Notes under the pieces: generated by a model
Told to the model about the DNA's origin: nothing
The model's database searches: none
What the model saw: only the letters and a program-made list of their open reading frames with translations
Assembly (NCBI RefSeq): GCF_022557175.1
Contig: NZ_CP092915.1
Location: forward strand, 372,001-436,000
Reading direction: 5' to 3'
DNA from: Mycolicibacterium sp. YH-1
Lineage (GTDB): Bacteria > Actinomycetota > Actinomycetes > Mycobacteriales > Mycobacteriaceae
Length of the DNA: 64,000 nt
Part shown: piece after piece, positions 34,708 to 43,280 of the stretch
How positions within the stretch are numbered: the first letter of the stretch is position 1
Layout of the letters: every line of letters starts with the position of its first letter
Program-made: the position numbers and the translations under genes

Positions 34708-35363
34708 ACTATCTGCTCACCCATCTCGACGACGCGTGGGAGCTGACGCTCATCCACCTGTGGCTGTCACTGCTGCCGTTGCTGCTGGGGCTCTTGATCG
34801 CGGTGCCACTCGGCGCGCTGGTGCAGCGAACGACATTGCTGCGTCGGATCACCACGTTGACCGCCAGCATCATCTTCACCATCCCGTCGCTGGCGTTGTT
34901 CGTCGTGCTGCCGCTGATCATCCCGACGCGCATCCTGGACGAGGCCAATGTCATCGTCGCGCTGACGCTCTACACCGTCGCGCTGCTGGTGCGGGCGGTG
35001 CCCGAGGCGCTCGACGCGGTGTCGCCCGCTGTGCTCGACGCCGCGACGGCCGTCGGCTACAAGCCGTTGAGCCGGATCCTGAAGGTCGAGTTGCCGCTGG
35101 CCATCCCGGTCCTCGTGGCGAGCCTGCGGGTGGTCGCCGTCACGAACATCTCGATGGTGTCGGTCGGTTCGGTGATCGGCATCGGCGGTCTGGGCACCTG
35201 GTTCACCGAGGGCTATCAGGCCGACAAGAGCGACCAGATCGTCGCGGGCATCATCGCGATCTTCGTGGTCGCGATTGTCGTGGACACCCTGATCATGCTG
35301 GCCGGCAAGCTCGCCACACCGTGGGTGCGCACCGGCCGCAGGGCGAAGGCAGGCGCCCAATGA
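34704..35363 (+). CDS. proW: Osmoprotectant ABC transporter permease
   Basis: A 219-residue permease with about six transmembrane segments and the binding-protein-dependent transport signature region SPAVLDAATAVGYKPLSRILKVELPLAIPVL, which contacts ProV. The start is the GTG that overlaps the proV stop (GTGA), and the end overlaps proZ (ATGA). It forms the channel together with ProZ. Confidence 0.92.
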   Translation: MNYLLTHLDDAWELTLIHLWLSLLPLLLGLLIAVPLGALVQRTTLLRRITTLTASIIFTIPSLALFVVLPLIIPTRILDEANVIVALTLYTVALLVRAVPEALDAVSPAVLDAATAVGYKPLSRILKVELPLAIPVLVASLRVVAVTNISMVSVGSVIGIGGLGTWFTEGYQADKSDQIVAGIIAIFVVAIVVDTLIMLAGKLATPWVRTGRRAKAGAQ

Positions 35364-36145
35364 ACTTCCTGCAGGACGCGCTGTCGTTCATCTTCACCGC
35401 GGACAACTGGGGCGGTGCCGCCGGGCTGACCGCGCGCATCCTGGAGCACCTGCAGTACACCGTCGTGGCGGTGCTGTTCTCGGCCCTGATCGCTGTCCCG
35501 ATCGGCATGATCATCGGGCACACGGGCCGCGGCACGTTCCTGGTCGTGACGGGTGTCAACGCGCTGCGCGCCCTGCCCACTCTCGGCGTCCTGCTGCTCG
35601 GCGTGCTGCTGTGGGGCCTGGGTCTGATCCCGCCGACCGTCGCACTGATGCTGCTGGGCATCCCGCCGCTGCTGGCGGGCACCTACTCCGGCATCGCGAA
35701 TGTCGACCGCACGGTGGTCGACGCCGCGAGGTCGATGGGCATGACGGAGTCGCGGGTGCTTCTGCGGGTTGAGGTGCCCAACGCGCTGCCGCTGATCCTG
35801 AGCGGACTGCGCACGGCCACACTGCAAATCGTTGCCACGGCCACCGTCGCCGCCTACGCCAGCCTCGGCGGACTCGGCCGCTACCTCATCGACGGCATCA
35901 AGACCCGTGAGTTCTACCTGGCGCTGGTCGGCGCGTTGATGGTGACGGCGCTGGCGCTCCTCGTGGACGCGGTACTGGCCCTCGCGGTCTGGCTGTCCGA
36001 GCCGGGCGCGGACCGGCTGAGGCGGATGCCGCAGCCGTTCATCGCCGATGAGATCAAGCTGGAGAGCTCGGCTCCGTCCCGTTCTGGGGCGAGTTCGGAG
36101 GGTGGCCACGAACACCCGTGGCCGTCGCCTACGGTAGGGGGGTGA
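35360..36145 (+). CDS. proZ: Osmoprotectant ABC transporter permease
   Basis: A 261-residue second permease subunit, homologous to ProW. It has about six transmembrane segments and the EAA-type loop VDRTVVDAARSMGMTESRVLLRVEVPNALPLI. The last 40 residues (after WLSEPGADRL) are a charged cytosolic tail with no transmembrane character. ATG 35360 overlaps the proW stop. Its own stop overlaps the GTG of the next gene, extending the operon to five genes. Confidence 0.92.
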   Translation: MNFLQDALSFIFTADNWGGAAGLTARILEHLQYTVVAVLFSALIAVPIGMIIGHTGRGTFLVVTGVNALRALPTLGVLLLGVLLWGLGLIPPTVALMLLGIPPLLAGTYSGIANVDRTVVDAARSMGMTESRVLLRVEVPNALPLILSGLRTATLQIVATATVAAYASLGGLGRYLIDGIKTREFYLALVGALMVTALALLVDAVLALAVWLSEPGADRLRRMPQPFIADEIKLESSAPSRSGASSEGGHEHPWPSPTVGG

Positions 36146-36741
36146 GTGAAGCAGCCCGCTCCGAGGAAACCGAGGGCACCTGGCCAGCCGTCCTGACCTG
36201 GCGGGCGCATGACACGTCCAGGATGGAGTCCGTCCGGGTTCAGCTCACGGGTAACCGCATCAAGGCCTACGGGCGAATCGTCGCCGCGGCGACCAAATCG
36301 CATCCCGCCTTCAGCGCCTCCTATGACCTGGTCACCGACGAGGGTGGCGCCACCAAGCGGCTGTCGCTGACGGTCACGTTGGCCGAGCGGGAACGCCAGC
36401 TGTCCATCGCCCGCGATGAAGAGAACATGTGGATGGTCCAGGACCACCAGAACCAGACCAGCCGGGCGGCCTTCGACGGCGCGTTGGACGTCGATGTGAT
36501 CTTCAGCCCGCTCTTCAACGCTCTGCCGATCAGGCGCACCGGCCTCAACAAGAAGACCGGGACCGTGTCGCTTCCCGTGGTCTACGTGCGAGTGCCCGAG
36601 CTGTCGGTCGAACTCGAGACCATCACCTATTCGAACGACGGCAAGCGGTTGAGGCTGAAGTCCCCGGTCGCCGACACCACCATCACGGTGGACTCCAACG
36701 GTTTCATCCTCGACTATCCAGGACTGGCAGAGCGGATCTGA
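36142..36741 (+). CDS. Putative glycolipid-binding domain protein, Rv3755c-like
   Basis: A 199-residue protein beginning at the GTG that overlaps the proZ stop (GTGA); another in-frame GTG at 36118 is less likely. The segments [43 protein letters not shown] and [12 protein letters not shown] match the putative glycolipid-binding family, an antiparallel beta-rich fold, conserved in this operon position in mycobacteria. No signal peptide, so the ligand and location remain unknown. The 3' end overlaps the convergent tyrA gene by 38 bases. Confidence 0.75.
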   Translation: MSEAARSEETEGTWPAVLTWRAHDTSRMESVRVQLTGNRIKAYGRIVAAATKSHPAFSASYDLVTDEGGATKRLSLTVTLAERERQLSIARDEENMWMVQDHQNQTSRAAFDGALDVDVIFSPLFNALPIRRTGLNKKTGTVSLPVVYVRVPELSVELETITYSNDGKRLRLKSPVADTTITVDSNGFILDYPGLAERI

Positions 36742-37660
36742 TTACGCCGCCCGCGCGGCCCTCGGCAGCGAGTTCGTGGCGCCAGTTGGGCGCACCGATC
36801 GTCGTGGTCAAGATCTGTGGGCGGCTGAAGCTGTCGTAGCGCATCCGGGCCGCGTGCCCGGCTTCGACCAGTTCGGCGACCGATCCGGTGGCGGCAAGTC
36901 CGTCGCGGGCGCGGGTGAGCAGTTCGATGGTGCGGTCCAGCGAGACCTGCAGCTGCTCGGAGTTGGCCTCACACATAGCCCGCACCAGATCGGGCGCGCT
37001 GGCCGCCACGCGGGTACCGTCCCGGAACGATCCTGCGGCCAGTGAGAACGCCAGTGGCACGTCTCCTGCCGTCACGGCAAGCGCCTCGGCGAGCATGTGG
37101 GGCAGGTGCGATATCGCGGCGGCCGCGGCATCGTGCTCATCGGAGCGGGCCGGGACGACGAAGGCACCGCAGTCCAGCGCCAGCTGCATCACGAGTGCCC
37201 ACACCTGCGGGTCAACGTCATCGTCGACGCTGATGACCCACGGCGCCCCGACGAACAGACGAGCGTCGCCTGCGGCCCAGCCGGAGTGGGCCGTGCCGGC
37301 CATCGGATGCCCGCCGACGAAACGGCCGTGCAGGCCATGACTGCGAACCGCCTGTAGGACGGCGCCTTTCACGCTGATGACATCGGTGAGCGCGCAGTCC
37401 GGTGCGGTGCGCAGTACGTGTTCGAGCATGGTGGGCAGCGCGGGCATCGGGACGGCCAGCACGATCAACGCGTCGACGAGCGCGGCGCGCGTCAGCACCT
37501 CGTCGAGGGCGTCGGTGGCGTCGAACCCGTCGAATCGCGCCGCCTCCACACCGTCGATGGACCGGTTGTAGCCGAACACCTCGCGGCCGGCAGACCTGGC
37601 TGCCCGCATCACGGAACCGCCGATCAATCCCAGGCCCAGAACACACACCGGTGAGGTCAC
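36704..37660 (-). CDS. tyrA: Prephenate dehydrogenase
   Basis: A 318-residue enzyme of tyrosine biosynthesis converting prephenate to 4-hydroxyphenylpyruvate with NAD+. It has [16 protein letters not shown] (Rossmann), the active-site histidine motif [13 protein letters not shown], and the [20 protein letters not shown] helix of the dimerisation domain. No ACT domain follows, and the C-terminus is short and variable. It is divergent from the next gene by 92 bases. Placement between Rv3755c-like and Rv3753c-like genes matches the M. tuberculosis order. Confidence 0.93.
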   Translation of the reverse strand: MTSPVCVLGLGLIGGSVMRAARSAGREVFGYNRSIDGVEAARFDGFDATDALDEVLTRAALVDALIVLAVPMPALPTMLEHVLRTAPDCALTDVISVKGAVLQAVRSHGLHGRFVGGHPMAGTAHSGWAAGDARLFVGAPWVISVDDDVDPQVWALVMQLALDCGAFVVPARSDEHDAAAAAISHLPHMLAEALAVTAGDVPLAFSLAAGSFRDGTRVAASAPDLVRAMCEANSEQLQVSLDRTIELLTRARDGLAATGSVAELVEAGHAARMRYDSFSRPQILTTTIGAPNWRHELAAEGRAGGVIRSALPVLDSRG

Positions 37661-37752
37661 GCTTCAAGGTTGGCACACCATCGGCCGACGTAGGCGCTGG
37701 GCTTAGTCTCACCGCTGGTCAAAGGTCCACGTCTGGGACTAGCGTCTACCCC

Positions 37753-38271
37753 GTGGGAGCAGAGCGCGCGCAGGCGAATAACCGGGCCGCCGATCTCCCG
37801 GAGGGCTTCGGTGTCGCGGTCGTCCGGGAGGACGGTAAATGGCGTTGTACCGCGATGCGCCCAGCGTCGCTGGCCAGCCTCAGCGCGGCTGAAACCGAGC
37901 TTCGGGAGCTGCGCAGCGCCGGTGCTGTCTTCGGGCTGCTCGACGTCGACGACGAGTTCTTCGTGATCGTGCGACCCGCCCCCGCCGGTACCCGCCTGTT
38001 CCTGTCCGATGCGACGGCCGCCCTGGAGTACGACATCGCCGAGGAGATCCTCAGGAAGCTCGACGCTGATGTTGAGCTGGACGATCTCGACGACGAGAAC
38101 CCCTTCGAGGAGGGTGATCTCGGAGTGTTGGCCGATATCGGTCTCAACGAGAGCGTGCTGAGCATCATCCTGGACGATGACGACTACGCCGACGAGCAGC
38201 TCGCCAGGATCGCGCAGGAGATGGGCTTCGCCGACGAGATGTCGGCAGTGCTGGACAAACTCGATCGGTGA
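37753..38271 (+). CDS. tRNA adenosine deaminase-associated protein, Rv3753c-like
   Basis: A 172-residue acidic protein (EEGDLG, DDDDYADEQ) with an N-terminal beta sheet (GFGVAVVREDGKWRCTAM). It carries no known catalytic motif. The same protein precedes tadA across actinobacteria and is annotated only by that association. GTG 37753 is the start. Its stop overlaps the tadA GTG by 4 bases, so stoichiometric expression is likely. Confidence 0.83.
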   Translation: MGAERAQANNRAADLPEGFGVAVVREDGKWRCTAMRPASLASLSAAETELRELRSAGAVFGLLDVDDEFFVIVRPAPAGTRLFLSDATAALEYDIAEEILRKLDADVELDDLDDENPFEEGDLGVLADIGLNESVLSIILDDDDYADEQLARIAQEMGFADEMSAVLDKLDR

Positions 38272-38720
38272 CCGCCGACGAGCAGCTGATCCGTAGCGCG
38301 CTCGAGGCCGCCGCAGCCGCAGGTCCCCGCGATGTGCCGATCGGTGCCGTGGTGTTGTCGGCCGACGGCACCGAACTGGCCCGCGCGGCCAACGCCCGCG
38401 AGGCGCTGGGCGATCCGACCGCGCACGCCGAGATCCTGGCGATGCGAGCCGCGGCGAAGGTGCTTGGCGACGGCTGGCGCCTCGAGGGCACGACCCTTGC
38501 GGTCACCGTGGAGCCCTGCACCATGTGCGCGGGCGCGTTGGTGATGGCCCGGGTGGGGCGGGTGGTGTTCGGGGCCTGGGAGCCCAAGACCGGTGCGGTC
38601 GGCTCGCTGTGGGATGTGGTGCGCGACCGTCGGCTCACCCATCGCCCAGAGGTTCGGGGTGGGGTTTTGGAGCAGGAATGCGCCGCGCCGCTGGTGGAGT
38701 TCTTCGCCAAGCAGCGATGA
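38268..38720 (+). CDS. tadA: tRNA-specific adenosine-34 deaminase
   Basis: A 150-residue zinc deaminase with HAE (His ligand and proton-shuttling Glu) and PCTMC (two Cys ligands), the complete cytidine-deaminase-fold site. It converts A34 to inosine in tRNA-Arg(ACG), present at 417-489. The GTG start overlaps the upstream gene. It is followed by tRNA-Ser(CGA), 81 bases on. Confidence 0.92.
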   Translation: MTADEQLIRSALEAAAAAGPRDVPIGAVVLSADGTELARAANAREALGDPTAHAEILAMRAAAKVLGDGWRLEGTTLAVTVEPCTMCAGALVMARVGRVVFGAWEPKTGAVGSLWDVVRDRRLTHRPEVRGGVLEQECAAPLVEFFAKQR

Positions 38721-38801
38721 GCGCTGGCGCGAAGAGCCGAGGGCTGGCGATGAGCCTGGGCGATTATGGGCTCCGGCCCGGTTCCCGGTAGGCTGCCCCA
38801 C

Positions 38802-38892
38802 GGTGGCGTGTCCGAGCGGCCTAAGGAGCACGCCTCGAAAGCGTGTGACGGGTAACCCCCGTCCGAGGGTTCAAATCCCTCCGCCACCGCCA
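38802..38892 (+). tRNA. tRNA-Ser(CGA)
   Basis: Acceptor GGTGGCG pairs with CGCCACC, then discriminator G and an encoded CCA (38890-38892). The anticodon loop CTCGAAA gives CGA, reading UCG. A long variable arm and TTCAAAT T-loop confirm tRNA-Ser. A possible -10 element TAGGCT lies at 38789-38794. Confidence 0.95.
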
Positions 38893-38893
38893 T

Positions 38894-38930
38894 AACCGCC
38901 CTCCTGTTCACTCAGGTAAGGGCGGTTTTT
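38894..38930 (+). terminator. Intrinsic terminator after tRNA-Ser(CGA)
   Basis: A perfect 9-bp stem AACCGCCCT (38894-38902) pairs with AGGGCGGTT (38919-38927), followed by TTT. The loop contains a further small CCTG/CAGG pairing. It starts one base after the CCA end. Confidence 0.85.
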
Positions 38931-38950
38931 GCGTCGGCGTTCCGGCGTTT

Positions 38951-38995
38951 GTGAATCTGGCGACGTTTCGGGGCGGATTTCGTCGTGAGATTCAC
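38951..38995. repeat. Long hairpin overlapping the histidine-kinase stop
   Basis: GTGAATCT (38951-38958) mirrors AGATTCAC (38988-38995). Extending the arms inward gives 13 matches in 15 pairs around a 15-base loop. It contains the stop codon of the minus-strand kinase gene and lies just after the tRNA terminator. It may terminate transcription from the minus strand. Confidence 0.6.
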
Positions 38996-40179
38996 AATTG
39001 GTGCACCCGTCCTTCAGTCACTGCATCGTCGGCGTCGAGTTGGACGTGGGCTGTCAATCCACCGTCCGGGTTGGCGCTTAGCGTGAGTACGCCGCCGTGG
39101 GCCGTCGTGATGGCCCGCACGATGGACAGACCGAGGCCGTACCCGCTGGCTCCGGGTGTGTTCAGGCGTGTGCGGGTGCCGCGTCGGAACGGCTCGAGAA
39201 GCTCGGCCAGCCCCTCGTTGTCCAACTGGGGGCCGGTGTTGCGGACCTCGAGGCTAGTGCCGTCGGTCTCGACATGCACGGTGCCGCCGGGGTGGTTGTA
39301 GGCGATGGCGTTGCTGATGAGGTTGCGCACGAGATGGGGGAGCAGGACGGGGTCGCCGTGGACGCGGGCAGGTTGCCTTTGCACGTGAATCGACACCTCA
39401 GCAGCCCGGGCGGCCTCGGCGGCTGCTTCGATTTCATGGCTGACGACGGCGGCGAGGTCGACCGCCTCGTAGGAGCCCAGGCCGTGCTGCCCGCGAGCCA
39501 GCAGCAGCAGCGAGTCGATCAGCTTCTCGCTACGGCGGTTCGCCACGAGCAGCTCATGGCGGACCTGCTCGATCTCATCCGGACTCGGGTCGCGTAGCCC
39601 GATCTGGATGAGTGTGCGTTGGATCGCCAGCGGCGTCCGCAATTCGTGGGAGGCGTTGGCGACAAAACGACGCTGGGAATCGAATGCCGACTGCAGCCGA
39701 TCCAGCAGTTTGTCGAACGTCTCGCCCAATTCGGTCAGTTCGTCGCGAGGGGCGCCGGCATTCAGCCGTTCATCGAGATTGGCCGCGCTGATGCGGCGGG
39801 CCGCGGTTGTCATCTCGTGCACAGGCCGCAGCAACCGGGCGGCGGTCCACCAGCCGACCACGGCAGCGAACAGGGCGGCCGCGACCAGCGCCACGCCGGA
39901 CCACATCAGCTGCTGGCGGGCGGCCGCGTCGCTCACCTCTCGGCTCACCGCGGTGACGGTGAGGGCATTCATGGGTTCGAACGCCACGTCGTCGTCAAGG
40001 GGTTGCGCCGGCATCCACTGCAGGGGTGCTGGGACGCTATCGGCGATCGTCAGCAACTGGGCGTCGGTGCCCTGTCGAGTGAGCAGGTACACCGCACCGA
40101 GTAGTACTGCACCCAGGGTGAAGAACACGCAACCGAAGACGATCGCGATGCGGGTGCGAATAGTCCAGCGCGTCAACAC
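38992..40179 (-). CDS. Sensor histidine kinase of OmpR-type two-component system
   Basis: A 395-residue kinase with two transmembrane segments (about 8-30 and 105-130) enclosing a short extracytoplasmic sensor. It has a HAMP domain, the phospho-acceptor box FVANASHELRTPLA, and an ATPase domain with NLISNAIAYNHPGG (N box) and GYGLGLSIV (G2). The GTG start at 40179 overlaps the stop of its response regulator by 7 bases, so the pair is one operon. The stimulus is unknown. Confidence 0.9.
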   Translation of the reverse strand: MLTRWTIRTRIAIVFGCVFFTLGAVLLGAVYLLTRQGTDAQLLTIADSVPAPLQWMPAQPLDDDVAFEPMNALTVTAVSREVSDAAARQQLMWSGVALVAAALFAAVVGWWTAARLLRPVHEMTTAARRISAANLDERLNAGAPRDELTELGETFDKLLDRLQSAFDSQRRFVANASHELRTPLAIQRTLIQIGLRDPSPDEIEQVRHELLVANRRSEKLIDSLLLLARGQHGLGSYEAVDLAAVVSHEIEAAAEAARAAEVSIHVQRQPARVHGDPVLLPHLVRNLISNAIAYNHPGGTVHVETDGTSLEVRNTGPQLDNEGLAELLEPFRRGTRTRLNTPGASGYGLGLSIVRAITTAHGGVLTLSANPDGGLTAHVQLDADDAVTEGRVHQL

Positions 40180-40829
40180 AGTTGGTAACCGCTTCCGGGC
40201 AATGTGCGGATCGGGACGGGAGCGCCGAGCTTGGCGCGCAGCTTGCTCATGGTGACGCGAACCGCGCTGGTGAACGGGTCGGCGTGCGCATCCCACACCC
40301 GCTCGAGCAGCTCCTCCGCACTGACCACCGCACCGTCGGCCTCCATGAGCACGCGCAACACTCCAAACTCCTTGACTGTCAAGGACAACAGGCGCCCCTC
40401 ACGTTCGGCGTGACGACGCGCGGTGTCCATGGTGATGCCAGCGTGGCTCAGTAGAGGTGGGGTCACCGGGGCCGTACGCCGCCCAAGGGCCTGGATGCGC
40501 GCTACCAGCTCTTGGAACTCGAAGGGCTTGCACAGGTAGTCATCAGCGCCCAAACGCAGTCCGTCGACGAGATCTTCGAGTGTGCCGGAGGCTGTGAGCA
40601 TGATGATCTTGGTGCGCACGCTCGACGTTGTCAGCCAGCGGCACAACGTGTCACCGTGCACCTCGGGCAGGTCGCGGTCGAGAACGACCACGTCGTAGGA
40701 CGTCAGCTCGATCAAATCGCGGGCGGCGCTGCCGTCGAGCACGACATCGACCGCCATGCCCTCGCGGCGCAGTCCCACCGCCACCATCCGGGCCAGGACG
40801 GGTTCGTCCTCGACCACCAGTATCCGCAA
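40173..40829 (-). CDS. OmpR/PhoB-family response regulator
   Basis: A 218-residue regulator. The receiver domain has VVEDEP acidic residues, phospho-acceptor Asp in VVLDRDLPEVHG, the switch Thr in MLTASG, and Lys in LCKPF. The C-terminal winged helix contains LTVKEFGVLRVLM and RTLPGSGYQL. It starts with TTG at 40829, preceded by TAGGAG at a good distance. It is probably followed co-transcriptionally by its kinase. No target sites were identified. Confidence 0.9.
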   Translation of the reverse strand: MRILVVEDEPVLARMVAVGLRREGMAVDVVLDGSAARDLIELTSYDVVVLDRDLPEVHGDTLCRWLTTSSVRTKIIMLTASGTLEDLVDGLRLGADDYLCKPFEFQELVARIQALGRRTAPVTPPLLSHAGITMDTARRHAEREGRLLSLTVKEFGVLRVLMEADGAVVSAEELLERVWDAHADPFTSAVRVTMSKLRAKLGAPVPIRTLPGSGYQLC

Positions 40830-40871
40830 ACCGAACTCCTACTCCGTCGAATGCTGGGCGCTAGTGAGTGT

Positions 40872-41195
40872 CTAGCGACAGTCTCCACTCACGATGACGG
40901 TCGCGGAGGGCAGGCTGTTCACATCGACGTCGGTGGGTAGCGGTGCGGTCGGCATGAAGTCCGCCGGGGCTGCTGGCAATGCTGGGATGACGCACGGACA
41001 GATGTCGTTGGTCTGGGCGTCCGCCAACTGCAGACACGCGACATCGTCCGCGGAGGACATCGTTGGTCCACCGCGTGGCGCCACGTCGGCGCCGGGAGTC
41101 TGCGCGGCAGCGATGCCGCTGCCCAGAATGGTCAGCGCCGCCACTGTCAGTGTCACGGTGGTTGACAGACGTCGGATATGTCGTGCAACTCGCAT
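40872..41195 (-). CDS. Small exported Cys-containing protein of unknown function
   Basis: A 107-residue protein with a clear Sec signal peptide (TVTLTVAALTILGSGIAAAQ, cleavage after AAA). The mature part is proline-rich and contains Cys residues in VACLQL, DICPCVIP and the C-terminal SGDCR, suggesting disulfides. No domain is recognised. ATG 41195 has AAAGGG upstream. It lies upstream of the response regulator on the same strand with 42 bases between, so it could be its co-transcribed partner. Confidence 0.65.
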   Translation of the reverse strand: MRVARHIRRLSTTVTLTVAALTILGSGIAAAQTPGADVAPRGGPTMSSADDVACLQLADAQTNDICPCVIPALPAAPADFMPTAPLPTDVDVNSLPSATVIVSGDCR

Positions 41196-41268
41196 GGTGG
41201 TGTCCCTTTCGACTGTGGGACAGCCGTCGGTGGCTGCCTGAGCACAGTCCACCAAAACCCCTGTTTCG

Positions 41269-42459
41269 TCAGGGTTTCGTGGTGACGACCCCAAGTTCTG
41301 CGCCGGCGATGAGGTCTTCAGTCAGTGCCATTCTGAACCTGTCGTTGTCCGGGGTTTCGTCGGTGTTCATCAGCACGGCGACAGCATGGCTCTGGTCGTC
41401 GGTCACAACCACCATGTTGGTGGCTCCGGTGTCGCGGCCGGAGTGTCCAATGAACGCGCGTCCGTTGATCTCCTCTTCCGTCCATCCCAGCCCCTGGTAG
41501 CGCGCGATCGTGGGATCGACCTGCCGGCGCAGCATGGCTACCACTGCAGGTGGAGACAGGATTGCCGGTTGGCCGATCTCGCCGCCGAGCATGGCGCGCA
41601 GTGATGTCGCCAGATCGGCCACCGAGCAGCGAAGCATGCCGGCGGGAACGTCTGGATACCCTTCCTGCGGCAGCTCGGCGAGCTTGCCCTGCTCAATCGC
41701 GTAGGGCTTCGCGAGCACACCAGGCTCGAACTGCTTGAGATACCAATGCGCATTGCGGATGCCGAGCGGCTCGAAGATGTTGGTCTCCACGTAGGAGGAG
41801 AAACTCTGCCCGCTGACGCTCTGCACGACGTAACCCGCCAGGGCAACGGCAACATTGCTATAAGACCATTGCGTCCCTGGCTCTGCGCGGAGAAACGACT
41901 CGTCCGGCGAATAGGTGCTCCCGCCCTCTGCCAGATAGTCGTGCAGGAAACTCGACAGGCTTTGTATTGGATCTCCCACTAATGACGTATCGGCATATCC
42001 GTCATCCGAAATGCTGGACGTGTGTGTGAGGAGTTGATGCGGGGTGATCGGTACGTTCGGGTGGTGAGGATTTCGCACCGATAAATCGATGAAGCCATTG
42101 ATGTCGTCGTGAAGACTATGGCCTCTGCGTTCAAATAGCTGGACCAGCGCCGATGCCGTGAATAGCTTGCTGACCGATGCCAGATGCGACGGTGTGTCAA
42201 CGGTGAACTTCCGCTGTTGATTCAGATCGGCAAAACCGAATGCCGCCGTGTAGTGCGTCGAGCTGTCTCGTGACGCTATGGCGACAGCGACTCCGGCAAC
42301 GTTGGCGGCTCTCATACGTGCTGGAATTCCCGCTTCGAAATCGCGGCGCCAGGTTTCGAATGATTGAGGCTGTGTTTCAGGCGCGCAGGCGGTGAATCCC
42401 GCGGGGATCAGGAGACCGGCGAAACCCATTTTCAGCAATGAGCGTCGTGTCGAGGCCAT
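41269..42459 (-). CDS. Serine hydrolase of beta-lactamase (class C/EstB) family, Tat lipoprotein
   Basis: A 396-residue protein. The N-terminus MASTRRSLLKMGFAGLL is a twin-arginine signal followed by a lipobox-like GFTAC (Cys25). The catalytic SxxK is SVSK (95-98), the Tyr-x-Asn motif is YSN, and HSGRDTG replaces the KTG box. This set marks penicillin-binding-protein-like esterases/D-peptidases (PF00144) rather than true resistance lactamases. ATG 42459 is supported by AGAAGGA. It is divergent from the NarL-type regulator and could share its promoter region. Confidence 0.85.
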   Translation of the reverse strand: MASTRRSLLKMGFAGLLIPAGFTACAPETQPQSFETWRRDFEAGIPARMRAANVAGVAVAIASRDSSTHYTAAFGFADLNQQRKFTVDTPSHLASVSKLFTASALVQLFERRGHSLHDDINGFIDLSVRNPHHPNVPITPHQLLTHTSSISDDGYADTSLVGDPIQSLSSFLHDYLAEGGSTYSPDESFLRAEPGTQWSYSNVAVALAGYVVQSVSGQSFSSYVETNIFEPLGIRNAHWYLKQFEPGVLAKPYAIEQGKLAELPQEGYPDVPAGMLRCSVADLATSLRAMLGGEIGQPAILSPPAVVAMLRRQVDPTIARYQGLGWTEEEINGRAFIGHSGRDTGATNMVVVTDDQSHAVAVLMNTDETPDNDRFRMALTEDLIAGAELGVVTTKP

Positions 42460-42576
42460 GATCAGTCCTTCTCTGTGGGGGTCGAGCCGGCTCATGCTCT
42501 CCGTCGATGCTGACTCGCGTGCCCTCGCTGGGCCATCGGTCATCCGGCCATTTCGGTCGGCCACCTGGCCGGAATG

Positions 42577-42587
42577 CAGCCGGCTGA
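42577..42587 (+). promoter_or_regulatory. Candidate response-regulator box upstream of NarL-type regulator
   Basis: CAGCCGGCTGA lies 37 bases before the regulator ATG. The same 11-mer recurs at 44423-44433, and its GCCGGCTGA core again at 44447-44455 downstream of the kinase gene. A shared site would allow autoregulation. Confidence 0.35.
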
Positions 42588-42623
42588 TGCCCGCTCGGCG
42601 GCACCGGTACTACGGTCAGCTGC

Positions 42624-43280
42624 ATGCCGCGGGTGATCATCGTCGACGACGAAGCACTGATCCGGTCGGGATTCGAGCTCATCTTGTCCGCCGCGGATGA
42701 CATCGACGTGGTCGCGACGGCGGACGGGGTGCACGCCGCCAAGGTGATCGGCGAACACCAACCCGACGTGGTGCTGCTCGATGTTCGGATGCCGGGCAAG
42801 GACGGGCTGGTCGTACTGGCCGAGCTGCAACAGTTGCCGAACCCACCGGCGGTGGCCATGCTCACCACGTTCGACGTCGACGAGTACATCGCATCGTCAC
42901 TGCGGCTTGGCGCTTCCGGATTTCTTCTGAAAGACACTGACCCCGAACAACTCCCGCACATGGTGCGCACGCTGGCCGCAGGTGGATTGGTGTTGTCGAA
43001 CTCCGTGAGTCTCAAGGTGGTGTCCGGCTACCTCGACGACCGCGTCGATGCGGCCGCGAAGTCACACATGCGGGCGCTGAGCGACCGGGAGACCCAGGTG
43101 CTGCAGCTGTTGGCGCGCGGACGGTCCAACCGCGAGATCGCCGCATCGCTGTATTCCAGCGTCGGCACCGTCAAGGACCAGGTCAGCTCGATCCTGGCGA
43201 AGTTGTCGGTCAACACCCGGGTGGAGGCGGCGATCATCGCGCAGCGTGCGGGCGTGCTCGACGATCACGGCATCTCATGA
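42624..43280 (+). CDS. NarL/LuxR-family response regulator
   Basis: A 218-residue regulator: receiver with VDDE, Asp in VVLLDVRMPGKDG, Thr in MLTTFD, Lys in LLKDTD. A LuxR-type helix-turn-helix follows (LSDRETQVLQLLARGRSNREIAASLYSSVGTVKDQVSSIL). It overlaps its kinase gene by ATGA. Neighbouring genes are a divergent serine hydrolase and, downstream, exported proteins including a porin. Confidence 0.92.
   Translation: MPRVIIVDDEALIRSGFELILSAADDIDVVATADGVHAAKVIGEHQPDVVLLDVRMPGKDGLVVLAELQQLPNPPAVAMLTTFDVDEYIASSLRLGASGFLLKDTDPEQLPHMVRTLAAGGLVLSNSVSLKVVSGYLDDRVDAAAKSHMRALSDRETQVLQLLARGRSNREIAASLYSSVGTVKDQVSSILAKLSVNTRVEAAIIAQRAGVLDDHGIS

Noticed and set aside
41269..42459. Beta-lactam resistance gene
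   Set aside because: SxxK and YxN are present but the third motif is HSG, and the protein is a Tat-exported lipoprotein of the PF00144 esterase/peptidase group; resistance is not supported.
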